From Streptomyces antnestii (GTDB lineage: Bacteria > Actinomycetota > Actinomycetes > Streptomycetales > Streptomycetaceae): a stretch of 64,000 nt of DNA. The stretch is taken from assembly GCF_004005495.1 (NCBI RefSeq), contig NZ_RZYA01000008.1:248001-312000 (forward strand), read 5' to 3'. Below are positions 43,335-51,274 of the stretch, in pieces (the first letter of the stretch is position 1; the number at the start of each line of letters is the position of its first letter). Position numbers and translations under genes: made by a program. A model generated the notes under the pieces. The model was given only the letters and a program-made list of their open reading frames with translations. It did no database searches and was not told the origin of the DNA.

Positions 43335-45152
43335 ATGGGATTCACAAAAGGTAACTTCCCACCCGTCGACGTCGAAACGTTCCTGGACAAGCCGCTGCGC
43401 GAGCGGATGAAGACCCTTGCCCTGCACTGGGTGGAATACGGCTTCGGCTCGCCCAAGATGATCCACGCCACCTACGTCGTCAAACTGCTCGTCCTCTACC
43501 TGCTGGGCGGCACCGCCCTGGCGACATCGACATCCGGGGTCAGCCCGTTCTGGGACGTCTCACAGTGGTGGAACGAGCCGATCGTCTATCAGAAGCTGGT
43601 CCTGTGGACGGTGTTCCTGGAGGCGCTCGGGCTCGCCGGCTCGTGGGGGCCGATCGCGGGTAAGTTCAAGCCGATGACCGGCGGTGTCCTGTTCTGGGCC
43701 CGCCCCGGCACCATCAGGCTGCGGCCGTGGCGACGCGTGCCGTTCACCGGCGGTGACCGGCGCACGGTGGGTGACGTCGTGCTCTACGTCGGTCTGCTCG
43801 CGACCCTCCTGGTCGCGCTCGTGCAGCCGGGCGTCCCGAGCGCCACGCTGTCGGCGGTGCTCCCCGAGAGCACCACCGGCCTGGCGAATCCGGCACTGCT
43901 GATCGCACCGATGGTGCTGCTGGTCGTGTGCGGGCTGCGTGACAAGACGATCTTCCTGGCCGCACGCGGGGAACAGTACCTGCCGGCGATGGTGTTCTTC
44001 ACGGTCCTGCCGTTCGTTGACATGATCATCGCGCTCAAGCTGCTGATCGTCATCGTGTGGGTCGGCGCGGGCGTGTCGAAGTTCGGACTGCACTTCACCA
44101 ACGTCGTGCCTCCCATGGTCTCCAACAGCCCCTGTATTCCGGCCAAGTGGTTCAAGCGCGCCCACTACCGCGACTTCCCGCGCGACATCCGCCCGTCGAA
44201 GGTCGCCGGCGCCATGGCGCACATCGGCGGCACCGTCGTTGAGCTCGCCGCCCCGCTGGTGCTGCTGTTCTCCACCGACCCCTATGTGACCCTCGCCGCG
44301 GTCGCGCTGATGGTGCTGTTCCACCTGTTCATCACCTCGACCTTCCCGCTCGCGGTGCCACTGGAGTGGAACATCCTCTTCGCATCCGCCTCGGTGTTCC
44401 TGTTCTGGGGCTTCCCCGCGTGGGCGGGCTACGGCATCGGGGACATGTCCTCGCCGTGGCTGACCCTGGCAATCACTGCCGGGCTGGTGTTCTTCCCGAT
44501 CCTGGGCAACCTGCGACCCGACCTGGTGTCGTTCCTGCCCTCCATGCGCCAGTACGCCGGCAACTGGGCGTCGGCACTGTGGGCCTTTGCCCCGGGCGCG
44601 GAGGCCAAGCTCAACTCGATCGCGCACCGGCCGACGACGAACCAGATCGACCAACTGCAGGCGATGGGCTATCCCGCCCGGGTCGCCGAAATCACGATGC
44701 AGCAGACGATCGCCTGGCGGTCGATGCACAGCCAGGGCCGCGGCCTGCTCTCGCTGCTGATCAAGCACATCCCCGATCTCGACCGGTGGACCGTGCGCGA
44801 GGCGGAGTTCGGGTGCAACTCGCTGATCGGATTCAACTTCGGTGACGGCCACCTGCACAACGAGGACCTGATCCGCGCCGTGCAGAGCCGGGTCGGCTTC
44901 GCACCGGGCGAGTGGATCACCGTGTGGGTCGAGTCGCAGGCCATCCACAGCAAGGTCCAGCACTACAAGGTCATCGACGCCGCCCTCGGGGTCATCGAGC
45001 GCGGTACGTGGAAGGTCTCCGACGCCGTCCGCGAGCAGCCGTGGCTGCCCAACGGACCGATCCCGACCCAGGTCACCTGGTCCGCGGCAGCCGCAAGGTC
45101 GGAGCACGACCGACGCGACGCGTCGGGCTCCGGTCAGAGGACGCCTGCATGA
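43335..45152 (+). CDS. DUF3556 multi-pass membrane protein
   Basis: A 605-residue protein with roughly eight to ten membrane helices, starting at ATG 43335 behind CGAAGGAG. I recognise the DUF3556 family, best known from mycobacteria and relatives, with FPPVDVETFLDKPLRERMKT, HWVEYGFGSPKMIHATYVVK, WVGAGVSKFGLHFTNVVPPM and VSNSPCIPAKWFKRAHYRDF. Its cytoplasmic C-terminal half has GFNFGDGHLHNEDLIRAVQS. Function is unknown; its repeated occurrence beside acyl-CoA ligases and phytoene-desaturase-like oxidoreductases suggests a lipid-linked role. Its stop overlaps the oxidoreductase start (ATGA). Confidence 0.88.
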   Translation: MGFTKGNFPPVDVETFLDKPLRERMKTLALHWVEYGFGSPKMIHATYVVKLLVLYLLGGTALATSTSGVSPFWDVSQWWNEPIVYQKLVLWTVFLEALGLAGSWGPIAGKFKPMTGGVLFWARPGTIRLRPWRRVPFTGGDRRTVGDVVLYVGLLATLLVALVQPGVPSATLSAVLPESTTGLANPALLIAPMVLLVVCGLRDKTIFLAARGEQYLPAMVFFTVLPFVDMIIALKLLIVIVWVGAGVSKFGLHFTNVVPPMVSNSPCIPAKWFKRAHYRDFPRDIRPSKVAGAMAHIGGTVVELAAPLVLLFSTDPYVTLAAVALMVLFHLFITSTFPLAVPLEWNILFASASVFLFWGFPAWAGYGIGDMSSPWLTLAITAGLVFFPILGNLRPDLVSFLPSMRQYAGNWASALWAFAPGAEAKLNSIAHRPTTNQIDQLQAMGYPARVAEITMQQTIAWRSMHSQGRGLLSLLIKHIPDLDRWTVREAEFGCNSLIGFNFGDGHLHNEDLIRAVQSRVGFAPGEWITVWVESQAIHSKVQHYKVIDAALGVIERGTWKVSDAVREQPWLPNGPIPTQVTWSAAAARSEHDRRDASGSGQRTPA

Positions 45153-46579
45153 GCACGGCCGTGGTGGTTGGCAGCGGACCCAACGGGTTGGCTGCCGCCG
45201 CCCTCCTGGCGAGGGAGGGTGTGCAGGTCACCGTGCTCGAGGCCGCCGACGAGATCGGCGGCGGCACGCGTAGCAGCGAGGCGATCCTGCCCGGGCTCGT
45301 GCACGACCACTGCTCGGCCATCCATCCGATGGCCGTGGGATCGGCCTTCCTCCAGAGCCTCGAGCTGGGCCGCTACGGCCTGGAGTGGAGGCTCCCGGAG
45401 ATCGACTGCGTGCACCCGCTCGACGGCGGCACCGCCGGCGTCCTGCACCGCTCCGTCGCCCAGACGGCAGCCGGGCTCGGCGCGGACGGCGCGCGGTGGC
45501 GGCGGTTGTTCGACGGGCCCGCTGCGGCCTACGACGAACTGGCCGAGGACATCATGGGCCCGCTTCTGCGGATCCCGCACCACCCGCTGCGGCTGGCCCG
45601 GTTCGGGATCCCCGCCCTGGTCCCGGCCTCGATGCTGGCGCGCGCGTTCGCCACGGAGGAGGCTCGGGCCCTCTTCGGAGGTGTGGCGGCGCACGCGTTC
45701 CAGCCGCTGCACCTGCCGCTGAGCTCCAGCATCGGCCTGGGGATCCTGACCGCCGGGCACCGGCACGGCTGGGCGGTCGCCGCAGGCGGTTCGCGGTCGA
45801 TCACCGACGCGCTGGCGGCACTGCTCGTCGACCTCGGCGGCAAGATCGAGACGGGGGTCCGGGTGCGGTCGGCGTACCAGCTACCGCCCGCGGACATCAC
45901 GCTGTTCGACATCGCGCCCACCGCGGTGGCCGACATCCTCGGTGACCGGCTGCCGCCCCGCATCGCCCGTGCCTACCGGAAGTTCCGTCACGGGCCGGGC
46001 GCGTTCAAGGTCGACTTCGCTGTCGAGGGCGGCGTGCCCTGGACGGCGAAGTCGGCGCGTCGGGCCGGGACGGTGCACCTCGGCGGCACGTTCGCCGAGG
46101 TGGCGGCCACGGAGCGGGAGATCAGTGCCGGACGGATGCCGGAGCGGCCGTTCGTGCTGGTGGGACAGCAGTACCTGGCCGACCCACAGCGCTCGGTCGG
46201 CGACGTCCATCCGGTGTGGACCTACGCGCACGTGCCGAACGGCTACGCCGGCGACGCCACCGAGGCGATCACCGCCCAGGTCGAGCGATTCGCCCCGGGC
46301 TTCCGGGAGCGGATCGTCGGCACAGCCGTCCGCAGCACTTCCGGATTCACCGAGTACAACGCGAACTACGTCGGCGGGAACATCATGACCGGAGCCAAGA
46401 ACATCCCTCAGCTGGTGTTCGGGCCCCGCCTGACCCTGAACCCCTACGACGTAGGGCTGCCCGGCTACTACCTCTGCTCGGCGGCGACCCCACCCGGGCC
46501 TGGGGCGCACGGGATGTGCGGCGCGCATGCCGCAGAAGCCGCTCTGCGGTACCTCAGTCGGACGAACCGTTCGCGGTGA
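45149..46579 (+). CDS. FAD-dependent oxidoreductase, phytoene-desaturase-like
   Basis: A 476-residue flavoprotein of the CrtI/amine-oxidase-like NAD(P)-binding superfamily. The N-terminal dinucleotide motif is AVVVGSGPNGLAAAALLARE with VTVLEAADEIGGGTRS. The C-terminal flavin segment is LNPYDVGLPGYYLCSAATPP with GAHGMCGAHAAEAALRYL. The start ATG 45149 overlaps the DUF3556 stop (ATGA). Members desaturate or isomerise hydrophobic substrates such as carotenoids or other polyprenyl/lipid compounds. With the acyl-CoA ligase and DUF3556 protein it probably modifies a lipid acid; no carotenoid gene lies nearby. A deleted copy of this gene lies 350 bp downstream. Confidence 0.9.
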   Translation: MSTAVVVGSGPNGLAAAALLAREGVQVTVLEAADEIGGGTRSSEAILPGLVHDHCSAIHPMAVGSAFLQSLELGRYGLEWRLPEIDCVHPLDGGTAGVLHRSVAQTAAGLGADGARWRRLFDGPAAAYDELAEDIMGPLLRIPHHPLRLARFGIPALVPASMLARAFATEEARALFGGVAAHAFQPLHLPLSSSIGLGILTAGHRHGWAVAAGGSRSITDALAALLVDLGGKIETGVRVRSAYQLPPADITLFDIAPTAVADILGDRLPPRIARAYRKFRHGPGAFKVDFAVEGGVPWTAKSARRAGTVHLGGTFAEVAATEREISAGRMPERPFVLVGQQYLADPQRSVGDVHPVWTYAHVPNGYAGDATEAITAQVERFAPGFRERIVGTAVRSTSGFTEYNANYVGGNIMTGAKNIPQLVFGPRLTLNPYDVGLPGYYLCSAATPPGPGAHGMCGAHAAEAALRYLSRTNRSR

Positions 46580-46608
46580 GGACGCACCGCCTACAAGACC
46601 CACCATCT

Positions 46609-46797
46609 GCAAGGCATCGTCACCGGCTCGGGGAAGGGGGCGCCGGCGATCACCGCCCCCGGCGTTGGCTCGATCGTCACGATCGGCTCCGTCACGGCGA
46701 CCACCGGCTCACCGCTGACCGGGCACTACGCCGCGGCGAAGGCGGCCGTCGACCTGACCCGAGTTCTCCACGCAAGACCGAAAGGAATGACCGAATG
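46609..46797 (+). pseudogene. Short-chain dehydrogenase remnant with large internal deletion
   Basis: One frame reads QGIVTGSGKG, the cofactor glycine motif from the start of an SDR, and just 10 residues later GSIVTIGSVTATTGSPLTGH and YAAAKAAVDLTRVL, the catalytic Ser and Tyr-x-x-x-Lys region. About 110 residues between them are missing. After VLHARPKGMTE the frame stops at 46797. No start codon with a ribosome-binding site is present. Confidence 0.7.
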
Positions 46798-46920
46798 ACC
46801 CGCGCGGCAGTGCGGTCGCCCAGCAATCAGGGATGCTGGGCGGTCCGGCTCCGTCCCTGTTGAATGGTCGGGGGCGGGCCAGGCGGGCGGGCACGTGGCG
46901 GAGGAAGCGAGTGTGAAGGC

Positions 46921-47442
46921 ATGAGCACGACCGTGGTGGTCGGCACGATCCATCTCGGCGGCACGTTCGAGGAGACTGCGGCCGACGAGGACGAGATCAT
47001 GGGGTGGAGGATGCCCACGCGGCCTTTCGGCCTGGTTGGGCAACAGGATCTGGCCGGCCCGTCACGCTTGGTCAGCAACACTCAGCCGGTCTGTGCTCAC
47101 GCACACGTCCCGCACGGCTACCGGGGCGATGCCACGGACCCCGTCATAGGACGGATCGAGCGCTTCGCACCCGGTTTCCGGGAACATGTCGTCCGCCGCC
47201 ACGTGCGCTCGGTGACTCAGGTGGAGCGCTGCAACCCCAAAGGCGCGGGGGGCGACATCAGCGCGGGCGCCAACACCATGCGCCGGATGCCGGTGTGGCC
47301 CTGCCTCGCTCCCGACCCGGACACTGCCGGGATACCCGGTGTTCATCCGCGCTCCTCGGCGACTCCGCCCTGCACCGGGGTGCACGGCATGTGCGGCTAC
47401 GACGCCGTCGGGTCGGTACCTGCGCACCTGGAGGTGCGATGA
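46921..47442 (+). pseudogene. Internally deleted paralogue of the FAD-dependent oxidoreductase
   Basis: The 173-residue frame begins MSTTVVVG, the same as the first residues of the intact gene at 45149 (MSTAVVVG), then continues directly with TIHLGGTFEETAADEDEIMG, which corresponds to residue ~303 of that protein. The following RPFGLVGQQDLAGP, AHVPHGYRGDATDPVIGRIE, RFAPGFREHVV and GVHGMCGYDAVG align with its C-terminal half. About 295 residues, including the rest of the FAD-binding fold, are missing in frame. The frame remains open and its stop overlaps the PucR start (ATGA), so it may still be translated as a leader for that gene, but not as an active flavoenzyme. Confidence 0.85.
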
Positions 47443-48722
47443 CCATCGGGACGGATGAGGAAATCCTGCGGCTGGTGGCTGAGACCGCGCGGCGGCTCAA
47501 CGACCGCCAGCGCGAAATCGCCCTGGCCATGAGCCGACTGCTGGCCCGCGAGATCAGCCACCTGGACGAGGACCAGCGGCTCGTCGAGCTACTGGAGGCC
47601 AGCGTCGATGCCAACGTGAAGACCATCCTCCACATCCTCGCCAACGACATACCCATCGAACATCTGCAGCCCACCACCGCCGCCACTGAATACGCCCTGC
47701 GCCTCGCACAGCGCGACATCCCCGGGCACTCCCTGGTGCGCGCATATCACATGGGCCAGAACGACTTCATCGAGGCGTGTTTCGCGGAACTCCAGCGGCT
47801 GGACTGCCACCCGGACCTGAAACTGGAGGTGCTGCGCCACATCTCCGGCGTGGTCTACCAGTACATCGACTGGGTCTCCCTGTACGTCTTCGATACCTAT
47901 GAGAAGGAGAAGAGGCGCTGGATCAGTGCCCGGGGGAACCTGCGGTCCTCCCTGATCCACAAGCTCATCGCCGGGCACCCTCTCAGCACCTCCGTCTTCG
48001 AGCACGAGACCGGCTACCGCCTCGACCAGTTCCACGTCGGGGCCGTCGTCTGGAGCACCGAGTCGGCGCCCGGCCCGGACGACCCCCGCAACCTCGAACG
48101 CTTCATCCTCAGACTCGCCGCCGGCTGCTCCTGCTCCGGCCCGCCGATCGTCACCGCAGTCGATCCCAGCATGGCCTGGGCGTGGTTGCCGTTCGGATCC
48201 AAGCCACCCTCGCTCGACATGGACGCGGTACGTGACGCCACCACCCACCTCGCCAAGGACTGCCGGCTCGCCCTCGGCCTGCCCGCCCGCGGCCTGGCGG
48301 GCTTCAAGCGCACCCACGAACAGGCGCAGTCCGCCAAAGCCGTCGTCCTCGCCTCCGCAGGCCGCACTCCCGCCGCGGTGAGCTTCGGCGACCCGGGGGT
48401 GGCCATGGTCTCTCTGCTGGCCAAGGACATGGACTCGACTCGGCAGTGGGTGCGCGAAGTGCTCGGCCCGCTCGCCCGCAACGACGACAGTGCCGCCGAA
48501 CTTCGCCGCACGCTCCACACCTTCTTCACCACGGGCGAGAACTACGGCAAGACCGCCGAGCTGCTCAACGTCCATCGCAACACCGTCAAGTACCGCGTGA
48601 GCAAAGTGTTCGACCCGTCCGGCATCACCCTCACGCACGACCGCATGGACATCGCACTCGCCCTGCAGATCTGCCACTTCCTCGGCCCCGCAGCGCTGCC
48701 CGGCGGCAAGCAGCACGGGTAA
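47439..48722 (+). CDS. PucR/CdaR-family transcriptional regulator
   Basis: A 427-residue regulator. An N-terminal helical sensor region (residues 1-150, RQREIALAMSRLLAREISHL) and a GGDEF-like middle precede the C-terminal PucR helix-turn-helix, LRRTLHTFFTTGENYGKTAE, LLNVHRNTVKYRVSKV. GGAGGTGCG precedes ATG 47439, which overlaps the stop of the deleted oxidoreductase. PucR proteins usually activate a neighbouring catabolic operon, so the acyl-CoA ligase/DUF3556/oxidoreductase cluster upstream is the natural candidate target; no operator was identified. Confidence 0.9.
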   Translation: MTIGTDEEILRLVAETARRLNDRQREIALAMSRLLAREISHLDEDQRLVELLEASVDANVKTILHILANDIPIEHLQPTTAATEYALRLAQRDIPGHSLVRAYHMGQNDFIEACFAELQRLDCHPDLKLEVLRHISGVVYQYIDWVSLYVFDTYEKEKRRWISARGNLRSSLIHKLIAGHPLSTSVFEHETGYRLDQFHVGAVVWSTESAPGPDDPRNLERFILRLAAGCSCSGPPIVTAVDPSMAWAWLPFGSKPPSLDMDAVRDATTHLAKDCRLALGLPARGLAGFKRTHEQAQSAKAVVLASAGRTPAAVSFGDPGVAMVSLLAKDMDSTRQWVREVLGPLARNDDSAAELRRTLHTFFTTGENYGKTAELLNVHRNTVKYRVSKVFDPSGITLTHDRMDIALALQICHFLGPAALPGGKQHG

Positions 48723-49035
48723 CACCACAGCGGGGTCAGTGCCGAACCGGGTGACGGCGCCGGCCCGTACGGGACTGGGCTCGAAGGGCGCCGAACCTGG
48801 AGCACACCCCGGAGCCGAAACGCACATGCGCCAGGACGCCTTCAACGTCCGCGCCGCGCTTCTGGCCGTGCATCGGCTCGGGGGATCGGTGCTGGCCTGA
48901 CGCCTGGGTCACCTGTCAAGGTGCTCCCACACCAGGTTCGGGGATGCCCTTGGCTGGGGGGCGTTCGGCCCAGATGGACCTTTCCCTCGCGGCTGTGCCG
49001 CGTTGCCCTTGCCGGAAACCTCGTCCGCCCAGGTA
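48723..49035. other. 313-bp gap with no recognised gene
   Basis: No conserved reading frame was seen. A short plus-strand segment near 48826-48900 (MRQDAFNVRAALLAVHRLGG) is open but has no recognised family. Confidence 0.35.
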
Positions 49036-49116
49036 ACGAGGCATGTTTGCACTCGTGGAGGATGCCGCCCAGGCGTTCACGCCTGCGTATGTCGAGGCGG
49101 GTGATCTGCCCTGTCA
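49036..49116 (-). pseudogene. IS transposase C-terminal tail
   Basis: The minus strand reads GQITRLDIRRRERLGGILHE then CKHAS. This is the conserved end of the Streptomyces integrase-core transposases (RLDIRRRDRLGGxLHEYQHAA). Only about 25 residues remain, and no catalytic core is upstream. Confidence 0.65.
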
Positions 49117-49231
49117 GGTTCCAGAACTCGGCCTGGTTCTATGACCAGTGGCGATGGGTGGAGCACTACTTCCAGGGACTGATCTCGGGTGTCGCTTCGC
49201 TCACCACGCCCGAATACCCCATCCATGGTCC

Positions 49232-49480
49232 GTGACCTGCGTGTTCTTGTGCGTGGCCGACCGTTGCCGGATGGCCGTGTCAGGCTGCTGGATCGTGCTG
49301 CTGCGACTGACCTACCTCGCCGTGTCGAGCGTGTTCGCCTTCATGCAGCTGCTTCCGATGAGCGAAGTTGACAAGGAGATCGAGATATTGACGCTGTGCC
49401 ACCAATTGGCCGTCCTCCAGTGACAGATCGACAGGCCGCGTATCACCGCGGCAGCGAGCAGGGCAGGGCGACCGCGAGGT
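49232..49480 (+). pseudogene. IS transposase N-terminal fragment with nonsense mutation
   Basis: From GTG 49232 the frame reads VTCVFLCVADRCRMAVSGCW, LLRLTYLAVSSVFAFMQLLP, MSEVDKEIEILTLCHQLAVL, Q, then a TGA, then QIDRPRIT. This is the start of the same integrase-core transposase family (LRLTYLxVSSVFxFxxLLPMSDxDKDIEILTLRHQLAILQRQ). The TGA at 49421 replaces a codon inside the conserved LQRQI motif, and similarity ends soon after. It is divergent from the C-terminal fragment at 49036. Confidence 0.8.
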
Positions 49481-49602
49481 TGAACCATCGGCGATGAGCG
49501 AGGCATGGAAAGCTCCCGAGGAGCCGGGTTGTCAGTGTCTCGTGCGAACCTGTGACAGGCGTGCCTCCGGCGCAAACTCAGCGTTCGACCGAAGGACTGG
49601 CT

Positions 49603-49902
49603 GTGCCCGACCGACCCGAGATTGTCTGCATCTGCGGCTCCACACGTTTCGTGGACGAGATGCGTGCGGCAAACCGTGATCTGACCTTCGCAGGCGTCAT
49701 CGTCGTCGCGCCGGGCGAAGCAGACGAGTTGATCACCAACGAGCAGAAGATCGCGCTGGACGCCCTCCACCTGCGCAAGATCGACCTGGCTGACCGCGTT
49801 CTGGTCGTCAACCCCGGTGGGTATATCGGCGAGTCCACAGCCAGGGAGATTGCATATACCCACGCCACCGGCAAGCCGATCTCGTTCACCGATCCCGTCT
49901 GA
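49603..49902 (+). CDS. Nucleoside 2-deoxyribosyltransferase-like small protein
   Basis: A 99-residue soluble protein starting at GTG 49603 behind GAAGGAC. It has a Rossmann-like arrangement: EIVCICGSTRFVDEMRAANR at strand 1, FAGVIVVAPGEADE at strand 2, LDALHLRKIDLADRVLVVNP at strand 3 and GGYIGESTAREIAYTHATGK at the end. This fits the nucleoside 2-deoxyribosyltransferase-like / DUF4406-like group found in phages and actinobacteria. In the larger family the catalytic Glu lies in the GGYIGESTxREI-type helix, which is present here. Between IS remnants it looks like an acquired gene that survives intact. Confidence 0.8.
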   Translation: MPDRPEIVCICGSTRFVDEMRAANRDLTFAGVIVVAPGEADELITNEQKIALDALHLRKIDLADRVLVVNPGGYIGESTAREIAYTHATGKPISFTDPV

Positions 49903-49958
49903 CCGGTAGACGCTGGAGTGGGAACCGCGATGCGGACGCGGCCGCGCTGATCACCTAG

Positions 49959-50015
49959 GTGGTCAACGTCGACTCCACGATCTGCCGGGCCCATCAGCAC
50001 GCGCCCGGCGCCGGC
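49959..50015 (+). pseudogene. IS5-type transposase scrap
   Basis: VVNVDSTICRAHQHAPGAG matches the DDE-core start of IS5-family transposases (VVSVDSTIVRAHQHAAGAR). A stop codon immediately precedes it in frame, and the sequence after it is unrelated. Confidence 0.65.
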
Positions 50016-50090
50016 ATGACGGGGAAGTTCGCCCTGTTCCCCTCCGAGGATCCAGACGGAGTCTGGACGATGCATGGCATGGACACCCCA

Positions 50091-50359
50091 GACCGGACAC
50101 AGTGATCGTGCGCGACGAACGGGCCGCCGTGCCCGCCGCGGTGCCTCTCTCCCGGCGGGCCCGCCGCCTGGTGATCCAGAACCTCGTCATCGCCTCCGTG
50201 TTCATCTCCGGCCTGGTCGTCCGGGATCTCATCGGCACCCCGCCGCTCCCCCTCGGCGTCCTCGGCCACGAGGGCTCGACCATCATCGACGGCCTCAACG
50301 GCCTGCGCCTGTTACGCGAGTCCGCCTGGGCGCGGGCCCGCGAAGAGGCATGCCGCTGA
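50091..50359 (+). pseudogene. Heavy-metal P-type ATPase, C-terminal fragment
   Basis: The frame reads DTVIVRDERAAVPAAVPLSR, RARRLVIQNLVIASVFISGL, VVRDLIGTPPLPLGVLGHEG, STIIDGLNGLRLL. This is the end of a P1B-type ATPase (ZntA/CadA-like), covering the last two membrane helices with the conserved GHEGSTxIxGLNGLRLL tail. The metal site, phosphorylation domain and N-terminus are absent. It lies directly before the Zur gene, so a zinc or cadmium exporter may once have stood beside this zinc locus. Confidence 0.75.
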
Positions 50360-50370
50360 GCCTTCGCACG

Positions 50371-50413
50371 CGACGGGCCGTCACACCTGCCGCCCAGGTG
50401 CGACGGCCCGTCG
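50371..50413. terminator. Compound hairpin between ATPase remnant and zur
   Basis: CGACGGGCCGTC (50371-50382) pairs with GACGGCCCGTCG (50402-50413). An inner CACCTG / CAGGTG stem extends it. It isolates the zinc locus from upstream transcription. Confidence 0.75.
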
Positions 50414-50516
50414 CCATCTCCGCATCCCTCACGGCAGGACACACCGCACAGCACATGCCTCGCATCCGAAGCCGCGTGCGGCCGAAGACGACGCATGACT
50501 GAAGGTCACATGGACA

Positions 50517-50531
50517 TGGATTTCATTTTCA
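50517..50531. promoter_or_regulatory. Zur-box-like site upstream of zur
   Basis: TGGATTTCATTTTCA has one perfect half-site (ATTTTCA) and one degenerate half compared with the Streptomyces Zur box TGAAAATNATTTTCA (11 of the 14 specified positions). It ends 52 bp before the zur start, similar to the other two sites here, and implies autoregulation. Confidence 0.55.
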
Positions 50532-50583
50532 TCTACGGTGGCGGCAACACCGCTTCGACGAGCGTTTCAGGGGGTGGTACGCC

Positions 50584-51081
50584 ATGGGCAGTCGGACGAC
50601 CCGGCAGCGAAAGGCGGTCCTGCGGGTGCTCTCCGGCTGCCAGGACTTCGTGTCGGCACAGGCGTTGCACGCCCTGCTCCTCTCGGACGGCGGCACGATC
50701 GGCCTGACCACGGTCTACCGCGCGCTGCGTGACCTCGAGGCGGACGGCAGCGTGGACGTCGTACGCGACGACGCGGGCGGACGGCTGTACCGGCCGCGCC
50801 CCGCCGGAGGGCACCGCCATTACCTGATGTGCCGTGACTGCGGGCGCAGCCGCGCGGTCGACTCCGAGGTCGTCGAGGAGTGGGCGGGCAAGGTCGCCGC
50901 CGACACCGGCTTCGCCGCGGTCGAGCACACCGTCGAACTCACCGGCATCTGCGCCGATTGCCGCCATCCGGCGAAGAAGGAGAACCGAAATGCCGCTGGG
51001 AGCGCGCCCCGGACCAGCCGGGCCGGACCCGAAGATGCGCCAACTCAAAGACACCGTACGGCAGTTGCTGGACCTCGATGA
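50584..51081 (+). CDS. zur: Fur-family zinc uptake regulator Zur
   Basis: A 165-residue Fur-family repressor, starting at ATG 50584. The winged helix is RKAVLRVLSGCQDFVSAQAL and IGLTTVYRALRDLEADGSVD. The metal sites follow: GGHRHYLMCRDCGRSRAVD (His-x-His and first Cys pair) and GICADCRHP (second Cys pair), the arrangement of Zur rather than iron-type Fur. Zinc-loaded Zur represses uptake genes in zinc sufficiency. The last 30 residues are read through the beginning of the next gene (92-bp overlap at 50990-51081), so the tail after ADCRHP is unusual in sequence. It heads the CobW/WD40/ferredoxin/ArsR run, and Zur-box-like sites upstream of three transcription units support the assignment. Confidence 0.9.
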   Translation: MGSRTTRQRKAVLRVLSGCQDFVSAQALHALLLSDGGTIGLTTVYRALRDLEADGSVDVVRDDAGGRLYRPRPAGGHRHYLMCRDCGRSRAVDSEVVEEWAGKVAADTGFAAVEHTVELTGICADCRHPAKKENRNAAGSAPRTSRAGPEDAPTQRHRTAVAGPR

Positions 51082-51262
51082 CGACAGCGCCGTCGTGGTC
51101 CGCCAGCTCACCTGCACCGAACCGGGCTGCCCGCCGGTCGAGACCGTCGTCGCCGTCCTGCCGATGGACGGCGACGCCCGGCGCTGGACACTGCACCGGC
51201 CCGCCGACCAGATCACCGAGGACGACCTGCGCGCCGCCCTCATCACCGACCAATCCCACTGA
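50990..51262 (+). CDS. Small conserved hypothetical protein between zur and the CobW gene
   Basis: A 90-residue protein from ATG 50990, preceded by AAGGAG, inside the end of zur. MRQLKDTVRQLLDLDDDSAV, VVRQLTCTEPGCPPVETVVA, then TLHRPADQITEDDLRAAL. The CTEPGCPPVET segment (two Cys) recalls small proteins next to CobW/G3E GTPases in actinobacteria, some linked to metal transfer. The overlap with zur and the 12-bp gap to the CobW gene mark it as part of the same operon. I do not assign a function. Confidence 0.75.
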   Translation: MPLGARPGPAGPDPKMRQLKDTVRQLLDLDDDSAVVVRQLTCTEPGCPPVETVVAVLPMDGDARRWTLHRPADQITEDDLRAALITDQSH

Positions 51263-51274
51263 CAGGAGCCCGAC

